From positions 620,001 through 684,000 of the forward strand of contig NW_027248947.1 in assembly GCF_036711975.1 (NCBI RefSeq): a stretch of 64,000 nucleotides of DNA, in the 5' to 3' direction. The notes below the pieces were generated by a model. The model saw only the letters and a program-made list of their open reading frames with translations, had not been told where the DNA came from and ran no database searches. Below, in pieces: positions 1-9,838 of the stretch; within the stretch, counting starts at the first letter, position 1; every line of letters begins with the position of its first letter. The DNA comes from Onthophagus taurus. Its lineage: Eukaryota > Arthropoda > Insecta > Coleoptera > Scarabaeidae. The position numbers were made by a program, and so were the translations under genes.

Positions 1-120
1 TGTTATATTAGTTTGTATTTTTGCTTATAGCTATATCTTTTTCATTTAGTTAATTTAAATATTGTGATGTTATAATTCTTTTTTCCTGTAACTGGGTGGT
101 ACCTGTGGGAAATAAAGTCC

Positions 121-143
121 TATTATTATTATTATTATTATTA
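121..143. repeat. (ATT)n microsatellite
   Basis: A run of about seven perfect TAT/ATT triplets directly precedes the left minisatellite. The first 120 bases hold AT-rich sequence with a polyadenylation-like AATAAA at about 112 and no recognisable gene. Confidence 0.9.
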
Positions 144-144
144 A

Positions 145-800
145 TGTTCCCAACATATTCCAAGTATGTCAGAATGTCCCGCGCTGATTCGAAATGTTTC
201 AAAGTGTTCCCAAGTGATTCCAAATGTGTCTAAATGTATGGCCAAATGTCCTCAACTGATTCCAAGTATATCTAAATGTCTCCAACTGCTTCAATGTGTG
301 TCCAAATGTCCCGAAATGTTTCCAAATGTGTCTAAATGTTCCCAACAGCTTTTAAGTGTGTAACCATGATCCCACCTGATTCAAAATGTATAAAAGTGTT
401 CCCAACTGACTAAATATGTCCAAATGTCTTCAACTGCTTCAAAGTATATCTAAATGTCTCCAACTGCTTCAGCGTATGTCCAAATGTCCTGAACTATTTC
501 TAAACGTGTTTAATTGTCCTCAACAAATTTCGCGTGTGTCCAAATGTTTCCAACTGACTTCAAGTCTGTCCAAATGTCCTCAATCGAGCCATAGGCATGC
601 GGTTTCACAAAAAATTTCTGCGCATGCGCGGACCGTTCCCATTGAGTAGTAGGAAGTGTGTCCAAATGTCCTCAACTGGTTCCAAGTATGACTAAATATT
701 CCCAACTGATTAAAAGTGTGTCAAAATCACCATAACTGATAACAAATGTGTCTAAATGTGTAATCCCACTGAATAGTAGTAACTTGAATAGTAACTGAAT
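145..800. repeat. Minisatellite, left copy
   Basis: Degenerate tandem array with a unit of roughly 30 bp built around TCCAAATGTCCTCAACTG followed by a variable CTTCAA or ATTCCAA spacer. The array opens short ORFs whose protein is only the translated repeat. A GC-richer block with GCGCATGCGCGG lies at 620-640. The same array and the same block recur in reverse orientation at 58.65-59.7 kb. Both copies lie next to a 28S 3' fragment, so this may be an intergenic-spacer (IGS) repeat of the rDNA. That assignment is inference. Confidence 0.85.
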
Positions 801-904
801 AGTAGTAATTTTCCGCATGCGCGGAAAATTTCTTTTACCGTTTTTTTTCATCGGGAAAAACCGACTTTCGAAATTTTCGTTGCGCGAAGTCATCGAGAGT
901 AAAT

Positions 905-1177
905 CCGGTCTCACGCCACTCTATACGCTTGGCTCGAGAACACCGTGACAGTCGCCGCCGAAAGCGGACGACGCACGCGTTCCGCCTCAACGAGTAAGTA
1001 AAGAAACGATGAAAGTAGTGGTATTTCAACGTCGACAAAGTCTCCCACTTATGCTACACCTCTCATGTCTCCTTACATTGCCAGACTAGAGTCAACCTCA
1101 ACAGGGTCTTCTTTCCCCGCTAATTTTTCCAAGCCCGTTCCCTTGGCAGTGGTTTCGCTAGATAGTAGGTAGGGACA
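905..1177 (-). rRNA. 28S rRNA fragment downstream of the R1 site (pseudogene)
   Basis: On the minus strand, reading from 1177, the sequence begins TGTCCCTACCTACT then ATCTAGCGAAACCAC, the eukaryotic 28S sequence at and after the R1 target. It runs on through GACTCTAGTCTGGCA and TTTACTTACTCG into the D10 expansion region, where recognisable 28S sequence ends near 905. Bases 801-904 link it to the minisatellite and contain nothing I recognise. The gene is truncated before the peptidyl-transferase region, so it cannot be functional. A second copy starting at the same point lies at 57.62 kb on the plus strand. Confidence 0.88.
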
Positions 1178-2180
1178 CACACACAACATACTCAACACAA
1201 CATGCGGTACCTGGGCTTAGCCCATTGCCGCTCCAATCACTCTCTATCATTTGTACTTGCCCACTTAGCCTTCCCCCAGAAGGGAGAAGTTACCGTCCCT
1301 GCCACGTGGAGGCGGGGCCCCATGCACCAGGAAACCACTGCCCTAACAACTCGAACTATAGTACAACTAAGACCAACGCAGGACAACATTTAACAGCTAC
1401 TCACCTTCCCGCCCAGACACACCATGAACATCGCACCGTCACACCAGCCGCAGCTCCCGGAGCATCCGGCCCAGCCTCAGCGCCTCGCCCCAAACACGCC
1501 TCCCCCCGCCGCTCCCCGCGGGCGCACACCCACCAGCCACGCAGCACCCAGGGTGCTCGAAGGCCCACCCTCTTGCCGCCCCGATCCCTCCAGCGTTTAT
1601 AGCTCGTAGGAAACCCCGGCGACAGAGGGGAAAGCGCAGCGTAGCCAGCGAGCAGCAACCCTAGATCGCAGGGCAGGAAAGGACGTTGTCAGGACAGCAC
1701 CGCGTCCAGACCTTCCGCCCCGATGACCAACCGCCAGTCACCAGGTCCAATGTCCATCACTCACTCCATCACCAATCTAGTCACACTTATACTACGAAAT
1801 TTATACCTACTTGTTTATACACATACTTAATATTTTATGTTACAGGACCCCGAGGCAGCGAGCCAGGATACCCAGCCCCCGAAGGACCAAGGACCGTACA
1901 ACAGCGCCCTCCCGGGACTCTCAATGTTTTATACAAACTCTTATTTCTGTTTCAGATCCCCGGAGCAGCGATCCCAGAAGGACCGAGCCCCTGCAGGACC
2001 ACCTCACCGGAGGAGCCAGCCCAGACTTCCAAACAGACAAGTAGTAATCATTACCAACTCATCATGTTTTAACAGGAGAGCCTCAACCTGGACACCACAG
2101 TTCACGAAGTTTCGTAAGCATAAACTCTGAACACAATAAGAATAAGTATCAATAACAACTCTGTAACAACAAAATAAAGC
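1178..2180 (-). other. 3' region of the R1 element, no intact gene
   Basis: This kilobase lies between the broken end of the R1 reverse transcriptase and the R1 3' junction. The last 150 bases resemble the 3' end of the second R1 copy (GGGCTAAGCCC versus GGGCGAAGCC near the terminus), so at least this part is R1 3' UTR. On the plus strand, 1840-2010 holds two GC-rich blocks, each preceded by a pyrimidine-rich tract ending in ACAG or TTCAG. They look like exons but give no product I recognise. The rest could be an insertion. Confidence 0.5.
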
Positions 2181-2890
2181 TCAGGACTTGACAGAAGACA
2201 CCCGCAGACCGCTGTCCCTGGTCCATCCGTCCACGTGTAGCAGCGCCGCATTTCCTTTTCGCTCTAGTTCGGCCCGACTGTCGGTGGCGACCAGCACCAG
2301 CACGTCGTCGGCGTAGGCGACCATCTCCACTCCCTCAGCCTCATAGCCCAGCAGCTCATCCAAGACGATGTTCCAGAACCGTGGTCCCAAGACCGATCCC
2401 TGGGGACATCCTCTGGTAACCAATTTCTCCACAGATCCTGCTTCCGACGACATAACCATTCGCCTCCCCCGGAAGTAGTCCCGAACTACCTCATACACGT
2501 TCCCCGGCACCCGCGCTTGCCGCAAGCGTTTTAACACCGCCGGCCAGGGCAAGTTGTCAAATGCCGCCGCTATGTCCATACGAACACCGAGGACATATTT
2601 CTTCGTCGAACCGTTTACAACACGTCTCACCGCGCACAGCGCGTCTACCGTCCCCATTCCCTTTTTGAAGCCAAATTGCCGCGGGCTATGGCCTACGTTC
2701 GCCTTATAATGACAATCGATTTTAGACCATAATATTTTTTCGAGCAGTTTCCCCAAAACCGGTAACAGTGATATGATGCGGTAAGACTTCGGCTCCGTAG
2801 CCGGTTTCGATTTGTCTTTTAGGAGCATAACCGCCACCGCACGCTTCCATTGCGTTGGAAAACGTTTGTGCTCGAAACACATTGTTACGG
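2181..2890 (-). pseudogene. R1-clade reverse transcriptase fragment (ORF2)
   Basis: Translation on the minus strand gives successive RT blocks: FPTQWKRAVAVMLLKDKSK, a PKSYRIISLLPVLGKLLEK fingers block, RMDIAAAFDNLPW (catalytic motif A), TRGCPQGSVLGPRFWN (motif B) and VAYADDVLVLVA (catalytic YADD, motif C). This order and the AFDN/GCPQGS/YADD signature are typical of the R1 clade. The ORF stops at 2181 just after motif D; the thumb and the C-terminal CCHC region are absent. Upstream it is cut by the insertion at 2.89-4.15 kb. It would have copied R1 RNA by target-primed reverse transcription. It is not functional here. Confidence 0.92.
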
Positions 2891-4145
2891 ATATTATCTC
2901 TTTTGTGTTAAAAAAAAAAGAGAGAAACGTAAGGTAATTGATATCATTTTTTTGATCTATGATGTATCTTTTCAGCAAAACCGTTCCTTAACTTTCCCCA
3001 TTCAACCATAGGTGGAAATTTTACAAAATTTTAATTACTTTTATTATAATTTTAAACTTTCAATATTGCTCAAAATTTTATTCAAGATTTTAGTAACAAT
3101 TATAAATTTCCATTTTATATAAATATTAAGTATAACTTTTTTTTGATCTATGATGTATCTTTTCAGCAGTATCCTCAAAAATGGCGATTCCTATTTTATA
3201 AAAATAAAACCGTTCCTTAACTTTCCCCATTCAACCATAGGTGGAAATTTTACAAAATTTTAATTACTTTTATAATAATTTTAAACTTTCAATATTGCTC
3301 AAAATTTTATTCAAGATTTTAGTAACAATTATAAATTTCCATTTTATATAAATATTAAGTATAACTTTTGTTAAAATTTGTTTTGAAACACGCAGTCCAA
3401 GAAATGACGTTAAGACCAAGTTTTTGTTAGCAAGGGTATATAAGAAAACCCGGATATGCTTTCATAACATTCTGAATTTTTCGTCAACGTGATAGTATCG
3501 ATTGTGACAGAATAATTTGTTGGTTTCGACATCATTAAAAAATTTTATAATAAATTTTGAGTCGTGAAGACAAAACGCAAGTTAGCGGATTAATTCACAA
3601 TACGATATTTTCTTTTGATAATAGTAATTATCATTTACGGAGTTTTCCGGAATTTTTTTTTATCACGAAATAAAAATTTATTCGACGTGAAGCCTCGTGG
3701 AAATTGAGGCTTTTTTTTTGTTCCACCATTTTCTCTGAGAGCAAATTATCATCCTCAAATTTAATCCACCGCCATCCAGAGGAATTAAAAGCTGACGATT
3801 CTGAGATCCTTCGATTTGAAGACGATACCATTAAGGTCAGATCGATTCTACGTATTTTTTTATTATTTCGGTTGGTTCACAACATTTGTAAAGAAGTTCT
3901 GTTTTATTGAAAGACATCTATTATTTTTTTTACTTTTCAATCTTACTCGTACAACTCAAGCTTGCGTTAGAGAAGGTTATTAGTAATTTTATTTTTTTTA
4001 TACAATACAAACAGACTTCGTCTAATCAGTAACATTATATCAATAGAGTCATAAAGAAAGAACTTTATGTAAAATTTTTTTTTATATTGTCACTTCTTAA
4101 ATTTTTTTATAAATCTTTACCTTACGATATCTCAAACATTTTCTT
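2891..4145. other. AT-rich insertion inside the R1 reverse transcriptase
   Basis: Restoring the RT order requires joining the minus-strand pieces at about 4146 and 2890, so the 1.25 kb between them is an insertion. It is very AT-rich, contains a tandem duplication (see 2947-3369) and a plus-strand TATA-like TATATAAG at about 3436. No ORF is convincing. A short match near both edges (AATGT) could be a target duplication, but it is too short to trust. A solo LTR is possible but not shown. Confidence 0.55.
2947..3369. repeat. Tandem duplication of about 190 bp
   Basis: Two direct copies begin with TTTTGATCTATGATGTATC (about 2950 and 3142) and run through CCATTCAACCATAGGTGG to ATTAAGTATAACTTTT. 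The second copy carries about 40 extra bases after TTTTCAGCA. Otherwise they are nearly identical, so the duplication is recent. Confidence 0.9.
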
Positions 4146-4440
4146 TGTTTTCCTTATACCGCTCTGAGAGTGTAGCAACATGTTATACAGATACTTTAGC
4201 ACGCCCGGTTTCACTGCCCAGAGCTGTCTTCCGTAATCAGGATAAATTTCATCCTTCACCGGGGATTTTCCGCACTTCATCGCGTTCACGGCGTCGTTTA
4301 CGTCGCTCATCCGCACCCACTCATCCGGCTGATGTTCACCGCATGGTACGGTTCCTGAAGAAGCAAGATGTCCAGGCCCCGCTCGTACGCCACCCTCTCC
4401 ACCTCACCCTTCACTGCCCGTGATCGTTGACAATTTTGTT
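4146..4440 (-). pseudogene. R1 ORF2: endonuclease start fused to RT N-terminus
   Basis: On the minus strand, 4440-4320 encodes GLDILLLQEPYHAVN, the N-terminal motif of an R1-type apurinic-like endonuclease (the LLQEPY glutamate is a metal ligand in the family). It then jumps at once to VNDAVNAMKCGKSP, the block just ahead of the RT palm. The rest of the endonuclease, roughly 400-450 codons with the linker, is deleted. The RT reading then runs into the insertion at 4145. Confidence 0.8.
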
Positions 4441-4448
4441 GTAGAACT

Positions 4449-4871
4449 CTAATCTTGAATGTAGTCCGTTTTTTCACGCCGCAGTGCTATCTGTCTGGTG
4501 ATTTCTGGACAGTCCCTGGAAGTTGTTGGGTGCTGTGCTGGTCTCCCCCTATTTGCGCACAACCCGCATTTAGGAGGTTTATCTTTGTTTTTACACTCCT
4601 TTTCCGCGTGCCCGCATTCGGCACAGTGCCTACACCGTTTGTCTCTGTCACACACGCGCGCGATATGAACGAAGTCTAGGCATTTAAAGCATCGCGTCAC
4701 CAACACATAGTCCACAACGCGACATGCCTTACTGTCGATATACAGCCGCTGCATCCCCATCATAAGCTTCGATGCCTCCGGCTCCACCTCCATGATCACG
4801 TTACTGCATCCTTCACGTTTTGACAACCTCGTTATAACCTTCGCATTTGCCTCAAACCTCTTCCCCGCCAC
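4449..4871 (-). pseudogene. R1 ORF1 C-terminal part with CCHC zinc knuckles
   Basis: The 140-codon minus-strand reading contains three retroviral-type knuckles: CFKCLDFVHIARVC, CRHCAECGHAEKEC and CGLCANRGRPAQHP...C. This triple arrangement near the C-terminus is typical of R1/Jockey ORF1 nucleic-acid chaperones. Upstream, the text VITRLSKREGCSNVIMEVEP fits the fold that precedes the knuckles. It is separated from its N-terminal half (5995-6699) by AT-rich DNA, so the gene is broken. Confidence 0.9.
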
Positions 4872-5994
4872 CGCATCGCCCGTTGGTAAGTTCTTTAGTA
4901 GATTAAGATATTTTACTTACTCCCGAAGTTTAATTACCTCAACAAGCTGTAAGGAGCGGCTCTTACTTTGTTGTGTGGGCGTGCTAAAGGCGTATGCGAC
5001 AAGCAGAACCTTGTCACGCCGGCTTGGATTTAGGGAGCAAAGTTAAATGAAATTTAATAAAAGAAATCAAGTCAAATTTAAATAACAAATTTAATGAAGT
5101 GAAATCAAACGAAAACAATAGCAAAAGAAATAAAATACAACCTAAAATTAATAAACAGAATTAAAGTTAAAATAAATTGGAACAAACAAAATTTTGCTAC
5201 AAAAATAACTCGAAAACTTTATATTGATTAACAAGAGAAATTTTAATCTAGTAATTTACCTGACTACTTGAAAACCTGTATAAGCAATTTAATCAAAAAA
5301 TATCTAAGTTCAACAATTACAAAATGATCAATTTAATAAAATGAATAATTCAAAAATAACATCGAATATTACGTAGGTTTATACCAAATCAGAAGAAGCC
5401 AAAGCAATTAGTTACAATCTTTACAAGTTAATATATGAAATAAAACATTAACGACTTACCAAGGGTTAAAGCGATCATATTGAGAGGAGTGACTCGTCAA
5501 AAAGTATAACACTTTAATTTTAATCCGATCGAATAAAAGTTAATTAATAATTAAATAACTTACATCAAACTTAAAAATTACCGGAGTCTTACTCGGACTT
5601 TACACTAAGACTCTTAACCGAAACCGAACAGGGTACTTCGCCGAAGGAATTAATTTTAAATCGAACCAAAACTATCCTAAAAGGCGCTCCTCCTCAATAT
5701 TTAAACCTTTATCCCCTGGACGCTCTTTCCTCTAGGAAAGTCCTTATTGACCAACACATGCCTCAACCAATTAGAAATTGCAACATCAGCAATTAAACAA
5801 AAGAGAGGGAAGGAAAACAAAAGGAAAAACTTTTCCCCCTGAACGCTCTTAACTCTAAGAATAATCTTATTGGTCAACGCGTGGTTTAACCAATCAAACA
5901 ATTACAACTATAACAATTAGACAAAAGAAAAGGAAAGGAAGGATGAGTCGAGCAGCGATCCCCTCTATCCGAGAATGAATAAAAATATCAATAA
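4872..5994. other. AT-rich insertion splitting R1 ORF1
   Basis: This stretch of about 1.1 kb lies between the two halves of ORF1 and contains no coding signal I can support. It is rich in short A/T runs. A tandem duplication occupies 5703-5940. Confidence 0.6.
5703..5940. repeat. Tandem duplication of about 122 bp
   Basis: Two diverged direct copies, 5703-5824 and 5825-5940. Each reads about CCTGGACGCTCTT..CTCTA, then CTTATTG.CCAACRC, then CAACAATTA.ACAAAAGA. They differ at many positions, so this duplication is older than the one at 2.95 kb. Confidence 0.8.
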
Positions 5995-6699
5995 TTAATT
6001 ACCAAAATCTGAACTGATCTGCGGTTCGCTACAAAGCGTTTCACGGAGAGAGTCCTCTAAAACATTCCAGCTTCGAAGGATAACCGCCGACGCATCCTTG
6101 CTGACTTTCGAAGCCGAAAGAAGAAGATACTGTTGAAGGACCGTTCTTTCGCGCTTTATGATCTCGATCTTATCTTCCGGATCTACAAGGCCCGCACCCT
6201 TTCTACGGACCGCACCCTCGAACACTCTCACTCTCCTACCTTTTTTGGATGTAGACTCCTGGTCATCATCGCTTTCGTCGTCTCACTGCCTCTTACCATA
6301 TTCGTCAATTGTCATTGGTTCCCCAGCCTCCGAAGCCCTCGAGCTAGCGACCGATGCTGACTCCACGTTCCAATCGACCGGGTCAGCATACGGAGTTGAC
6401 TCCTCCGGCAGGACCTTCCCAACCGTAAGTTTAGCCTCCTCCGCCGGCTTCTTCCCCTCGTCCACTTTCTTCCTTCGCACCTCCCCTTCCTTCTTACGCT
6501 GCTGTAATTCTTTCTTTTCCATTTCCTTCACTTTTTCGACAACGCTTTTCCCCTCTTTCTGCCGTCCGTCACCTCCGACTGCTCCGCCATCCTCGGCCCC
6601 TACCTTCCTGGTGCCATCCGGGGCCCGCGACCCGATGGGGGACCTCGCCAGCGCCTGCTTCGGCTTGAAGACCTTCTCGGCCATCTCGTTCCCACTCAT
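5995..6699 (-). pseudogene. R1 ORF1 N-terminal part
   Basis: The start codon at 6699 (MSGNEMAEKVFKPKQALARS) opens a reading with a strongly charged, lysine- and glutamate-rich central segment (coiled-coil-like, about residues 50-105), then SSRASEAGEPMTIDEY. A frameshift near 6283 moves the reading to the frame that ends at 5995 (VFEGAVRRKGAGLVD..IIKRERTVLQQYLLLS). R1-clade ORF1 proteins normally begin with such a low-complexity charged region ahead of the zinc knuckles. With the piece at 4449-4871 it forms one broken ORF1. Confidence 0.8.
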
Positions 6700-7532
6700 C
6701 GCGCCCGAACAAGCCTTTTTAAGGGCTACCCGAACAAGACCGTACGCAACTTGAACTTACGTTTCACTACACGCACTCACGAATTTTTGCCCCTCTCAGG
6801 GCCGAGGTTTAAACCACGCACCTCGCTACCCGCACCACAACAACCAACAACGCTCACGCACACTTCGTTTCCGAGATGTGGACTTTTTCACACCTCCCTT
6901 TTTCACCTCCGGTTTGACCGGAACTACAAAAACACGTCACAAGACACCCCCACAACTCAACAAACACGATGGTTTTTGTTTCAACCCCGCAAGTTATCGG
7001 CCACTTCCGGTCCGACCGGAAGTTCACCCATCCCAAAATGAACTTTACCCCTGTCACTTTTACCGACTAAGGAAAGTTTACGGGGGACCGAAAAAACGGT
7101 CCTTTTTGCCCTCCGACCCTTAGTTTAGGAGATACGGTCGATTTTATATTTATTTGGGACGCCCTATATATAGGTTTGTTGTGCTCACCCTATATGATAT
7201 TTGGCGAGCCTACGTCACCAGACACTACGTCACGTAACGGAAACAACACACACCGTCTTCGTCCAACACAGACCTTTTCCGTCACACAGTGACTCGAGGT
7301 CTGTGGGCGATTTTCGACCTTAAGTCAAAAACACGCGGTTTTATAACACTAAACACTTAATAACTTCCACAAAACTTAACTAATTAACACCTAACTAACT
7401 TTAAACTAATACTAATAAGGTCCTTAACGTTGGCCAAAACGAAACTCACTTAAAATCGCGAAAATTGCTCCGTAAATTAGGTTCCTCTACGAGCGCAGCC
7501 AAAAAGCGTGATGAAATCATAACCACGACTGA
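6700..7532 (-). other. R1 5' untranslated region
   Basis: About 830 bases between the R1 5' junction at 7532 and the ORF1 start at 6699. I see no ORF on the R1 strand. The length is in the range seen for R1 leaders. Confidence 0.7.
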
Positions 7533-7548
7533 AGTAGGTAGGGACAGC

Positions 7549-7586
<38 letters not shown>

Positions 7587-7606
7587 AATGACTAGGCATT
7601 TGGCTA
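7533..7606 (-). rRNA. 28S rRNA, the 74 bp between the R2 and R1 target sites
   Basis: On the minus strand the segment reads TAGCCAAATGCC, then TAATTAGTGACGCGCATGAA, TGGATTAACGAGATTCCC and TGTCCCTACCTACT. These are the conserved 28S sequences that begin exactly at the R2 cleavage point and end at the end of the R1 target duplication. It is 74 bases long, the spacing known for the two sites. Upstream of TAGCC the expected CTCTTAAGG is replaced by unrelated sequence, as expected for an R2 3' junction. Confidence 0.92.
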
Positions 7607-8050
7607 TATACTGCTCAACCTGACACGAGTTGAGTACTTAGGGCATTGTGTGGGCCCGTAACCCAGATGGCTTTTTGTTAAGGGGCAAGCTGACTTCGCA
7701 ATACCCCTTTTCTGGCTCACCCACTTCTAGCACTGACGAAACTTGCCCGTTGAATTGGGCGAAACCGTATGGAGACCAAGGGAACATAACTGCAGATAGG
7801 GCGGAAAATTAGCATCAACGGTACCCCGTAGGGAAGGGCGATTAGCCGACCAAGAGGGTCGTCCGGGAAATGCTTCGTGGAAGCTGCCCCCCGATGCCTC
7901 CGTGTGGACATCGGCCCGCCGCCGTGGTCGCCCGCAGGGGCGCCTTACGACTCGCACCACCTGAGCCTCCCGAAAACGGGTAATAAAATGATAAATCATT
8001 TCCCTAACAGTTCGCGATTCAATACACGTTTGTTCTCGTGCTCCGTCTTT
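7607..8050 (-). mobile_element. R2 element 3' end / 3' UTR
   Basis: This sequence abuts 28S exactly where R2 inserts (its 3' end ...GAGCAGTATA joins TAGCCAAATG on the minus strand). It is moderately GC-rich, has no coherent ORF, and has the length of R2 3' UTRs. R2 3' UTRs are structured RNAs recognised by the R2 protein. I identify it by position, not by sequence recall. The upper limit near 8050 is approximate. The R2-clade ORF fragments at 13.2-14.7, 21.05 and 54.4-55.0 kb are on the same strand and could belong to the same element, but that is not shown. Confidence 0.65.
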
Positions 8051-8159
8051 TTTGGATGATTTATAGCGTTTGACGGCGTAGTTTTGATTTGCGAGTATAC
8101 AAATACGTTAATGAGTTGGTATACATTTGCGGTGATTTAGTGATTATTGTGACACCTTA

Positions 8160-9640
8160 ATTACAACAACAAAAAAAATACATATAATAACCAACACATT
8201 TACAACACCAAACACAACACGGGTCCTCGCCTAGCTCAATTGGAGATTGGGTCGGGTAAAATTTCTTTAAGGCGCCACACAGTTGCTCCCGTATTGTCCA
8301 CGAACTGTGACGTGAAGTTGGTAGAGTGTGTGTTGTAAACAAATGACAAAAACAACAAATACAACAACAAACAAAAAAAATAAGTCGAAGATTTGAGTTG
8401 CAACAATATTTATTTGGGATAATACCCAAAGAACGAAATGCAAAAAAAAGGAACAACAAAAAGATTAAATTTAGAATTTCGCAAAAATTAAAACAAAATA
8501 AACTATACAAGGTTCCGAAAACAAAATTCAAAAAAAATAATGTCATTAGCGATTGAACAATAAAAAAAAAACTAAAAAGAAAATCCCTAAATTGAACCCG
8601 CACGACTCCGTATATTTGAGCTCAAAATAAAGCCGTAATAATAAAAAAAAAATAAAAACCGAAATCAAAAATAAATTCGCTAATGAAAATTATCTAACAA
8701 CAAAACAAAAAAATTAATATTCAGAACCAAAAAGAAAAAAATGATCAAACAATTACTTTTCGTAAAACAAAAAAAAAATAATTAATTCAACAGATGAGGA
8801 AAACAAAACGGTAAGTACAAAAAAATAACTGAATTATATGTATAATACTTTTAACTTCTAATTCTTTATTTTATTTTAGGTTTTTATCTGACCTTGACTG
8901 TGATGGACTTAATCCAGTAAGTCTTCTTCTTCAGCAACGCCTTCCAGAACTTAGAAAAGGATGGATATTGATGAAAGAGATGGAGTATTGATTCCCAATA
9001 TAAAATTTAATAATGTGTTTTCTTCCAACAGGAAATGTAAATAAACCAAAGAAAATGCTCTCCAATACAAAAGGCCTAAAGCGAGAATAAAGAGAATTAG
9101 GAAAAGAAATAGAAATGAAAAAGAAGTGGGAAGAAAAAAAAAGGAATTTTGTTAAATAACGCAAAGATTGTTAAAAGTTGTAAATTAAGGATTAAAAGAA
9201 AAGTCTTACCTCAGATCTTCGAGGCCTTAACCAGGATAAAAATTTTGTTTTTTTTTTTTTTTTTAAATGATACGATGAAAATCCGGATAAACCGTAAACA
9301 GGAATGAAATAATCACTTCCCAAACTATTTCGCACACAAGTGATAAATCCTCCAAATAAGGAAAATGGAAATTTCCAACCAAATAATTTTCAAATTACCA
9401 AAATGGCTATCACCAAAAATTTCCGAAACTCACAGGTGTGGCACGTATCAAAGCTGGTTTTAAAGAGAGCGAGAATCATCTCTGAAGACTTGTAAAAATA
9501 CTCTCGTTGTACAAAAAAAATGAACGTGCGCATAAACAAAATTTGAATTAGAGAAATAAAAAGAAAATAGGAAACAGAATTGAAATTAGAAATGAGAGGA
9601 ATATAAAAATGGAAAATTAAGGAAGTTCTAGAAGTACCCT
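8160..9640 (+). mobile_element. Repeat family X, copy A
   Basis: AT-rich segment sharing an ordered set of landmarks with copies B (52.0-53.8 kb) and C (59.7-60.66 kb). First comes a GC-rich structured module (8215-8325). About 550 AT-rich bases later there is a polypyrimidine tract ending TTATTTTAG (8879), followed by a short open block with a GTAAGT-like donor (about 8917). A later block reads CTTACCTCAGATCTTCGAGG (about 9207), whose reverse complement looks like a donor and matches copy B. No known protein domain is visible. The limits are approximate. Confidence 0.5.
8215..8325 (+). ncRNA. Structured module of family X, copy A
   Basis: The order is GGGTCCTCG, an A-box-like TAGCTCAATTGG, GGGTCGGGT, AAGGCGCCACACAGTT, then a spacer, then CGAACTGTGACG. 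CACAGTT and AACTGTG can pair as a 7-bp stem. The same elements in the same order occur at 52070-52165 (+) and, reversed, at 60562-60655. In copy B the stem has a compensatory A-T to G-C change. Whether it acts as RNA or as a DNA site is unknown. Confidence 0.5.
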
Positions 9641-9802
9641 GCTAAAAAAAAACAAACAAATAAATGTATTAAAAAACAATAAAAATAAATAAACATATTA
9701 CGTTACGCGTATTATGCAACCCAAAATCTTCCTTTTTTGACAACACAAAACAAATTTACACTAACACAATACATCAAAGACCTACCAAAAAATCAGACCG
9801 TT

Positions 9803-9838
9803 ACATTATTTATTTATTTATTTATTTATTTATTATTG
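9803..9838. repeat. (TTTA)n tail of a LINE
   Basis: About seven TTTA units read as (TAAA)n on the minus strand, directly 3' of the LINE fragment whose ORF ends at 10062. Short microsatellite tails like this mark the 3' ends of CR1/Jockey-type LINEs. The stretch 9641-9802 before it is AT-rich with nothing recognised. Confidence 0.8.

Larger units (their letters stand above)
1178..7532 (-). mobile_element. R1-clade non-LTR retrotransposon at the 28S R1 site (decayed)
   Basis: Both ends are marked by the 14-bp 28S sequence TGTCCCTACCTACT (minus strand; 7533-7546 upstream and 1164-1177 downstream). This is the classical R1 target-site duplication. The 5' end reads TCAGTCGTGGTTATG and the 3' end ...GTTGTGTGTG. 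Inside, in element order, are a 5' UTR, a gag-like ORF1 with zinc knuckles, a stub of the endonuclease, and an R1-type reverse transcriptase. The element is dead: the endonuclease is mostly deleted, ORF1 is split by about 1.1 kb of AT-rich DNA, the RT is split by about 1.25 kb, and the C-terminal third of ORF2 is missing. Confidence 0.9.

Noticed and set aside
166-649. ORFs encoding repeated SKCLQLLQ/SKCPQL text in the left minisatellite (and mirror ORFs at 58.8-59.7 kb)
   Set aside because: They are translations of a tandem DNA repeat open by chance; the arrays contain stops, shifts and no start context.
8215-8325. A tRNA gene at the A-box-like TAGCTCAATTGG
   Set aside because: No acceptor stem, no anticodon arm and no B-box; the resemblance is limited to the A-box.
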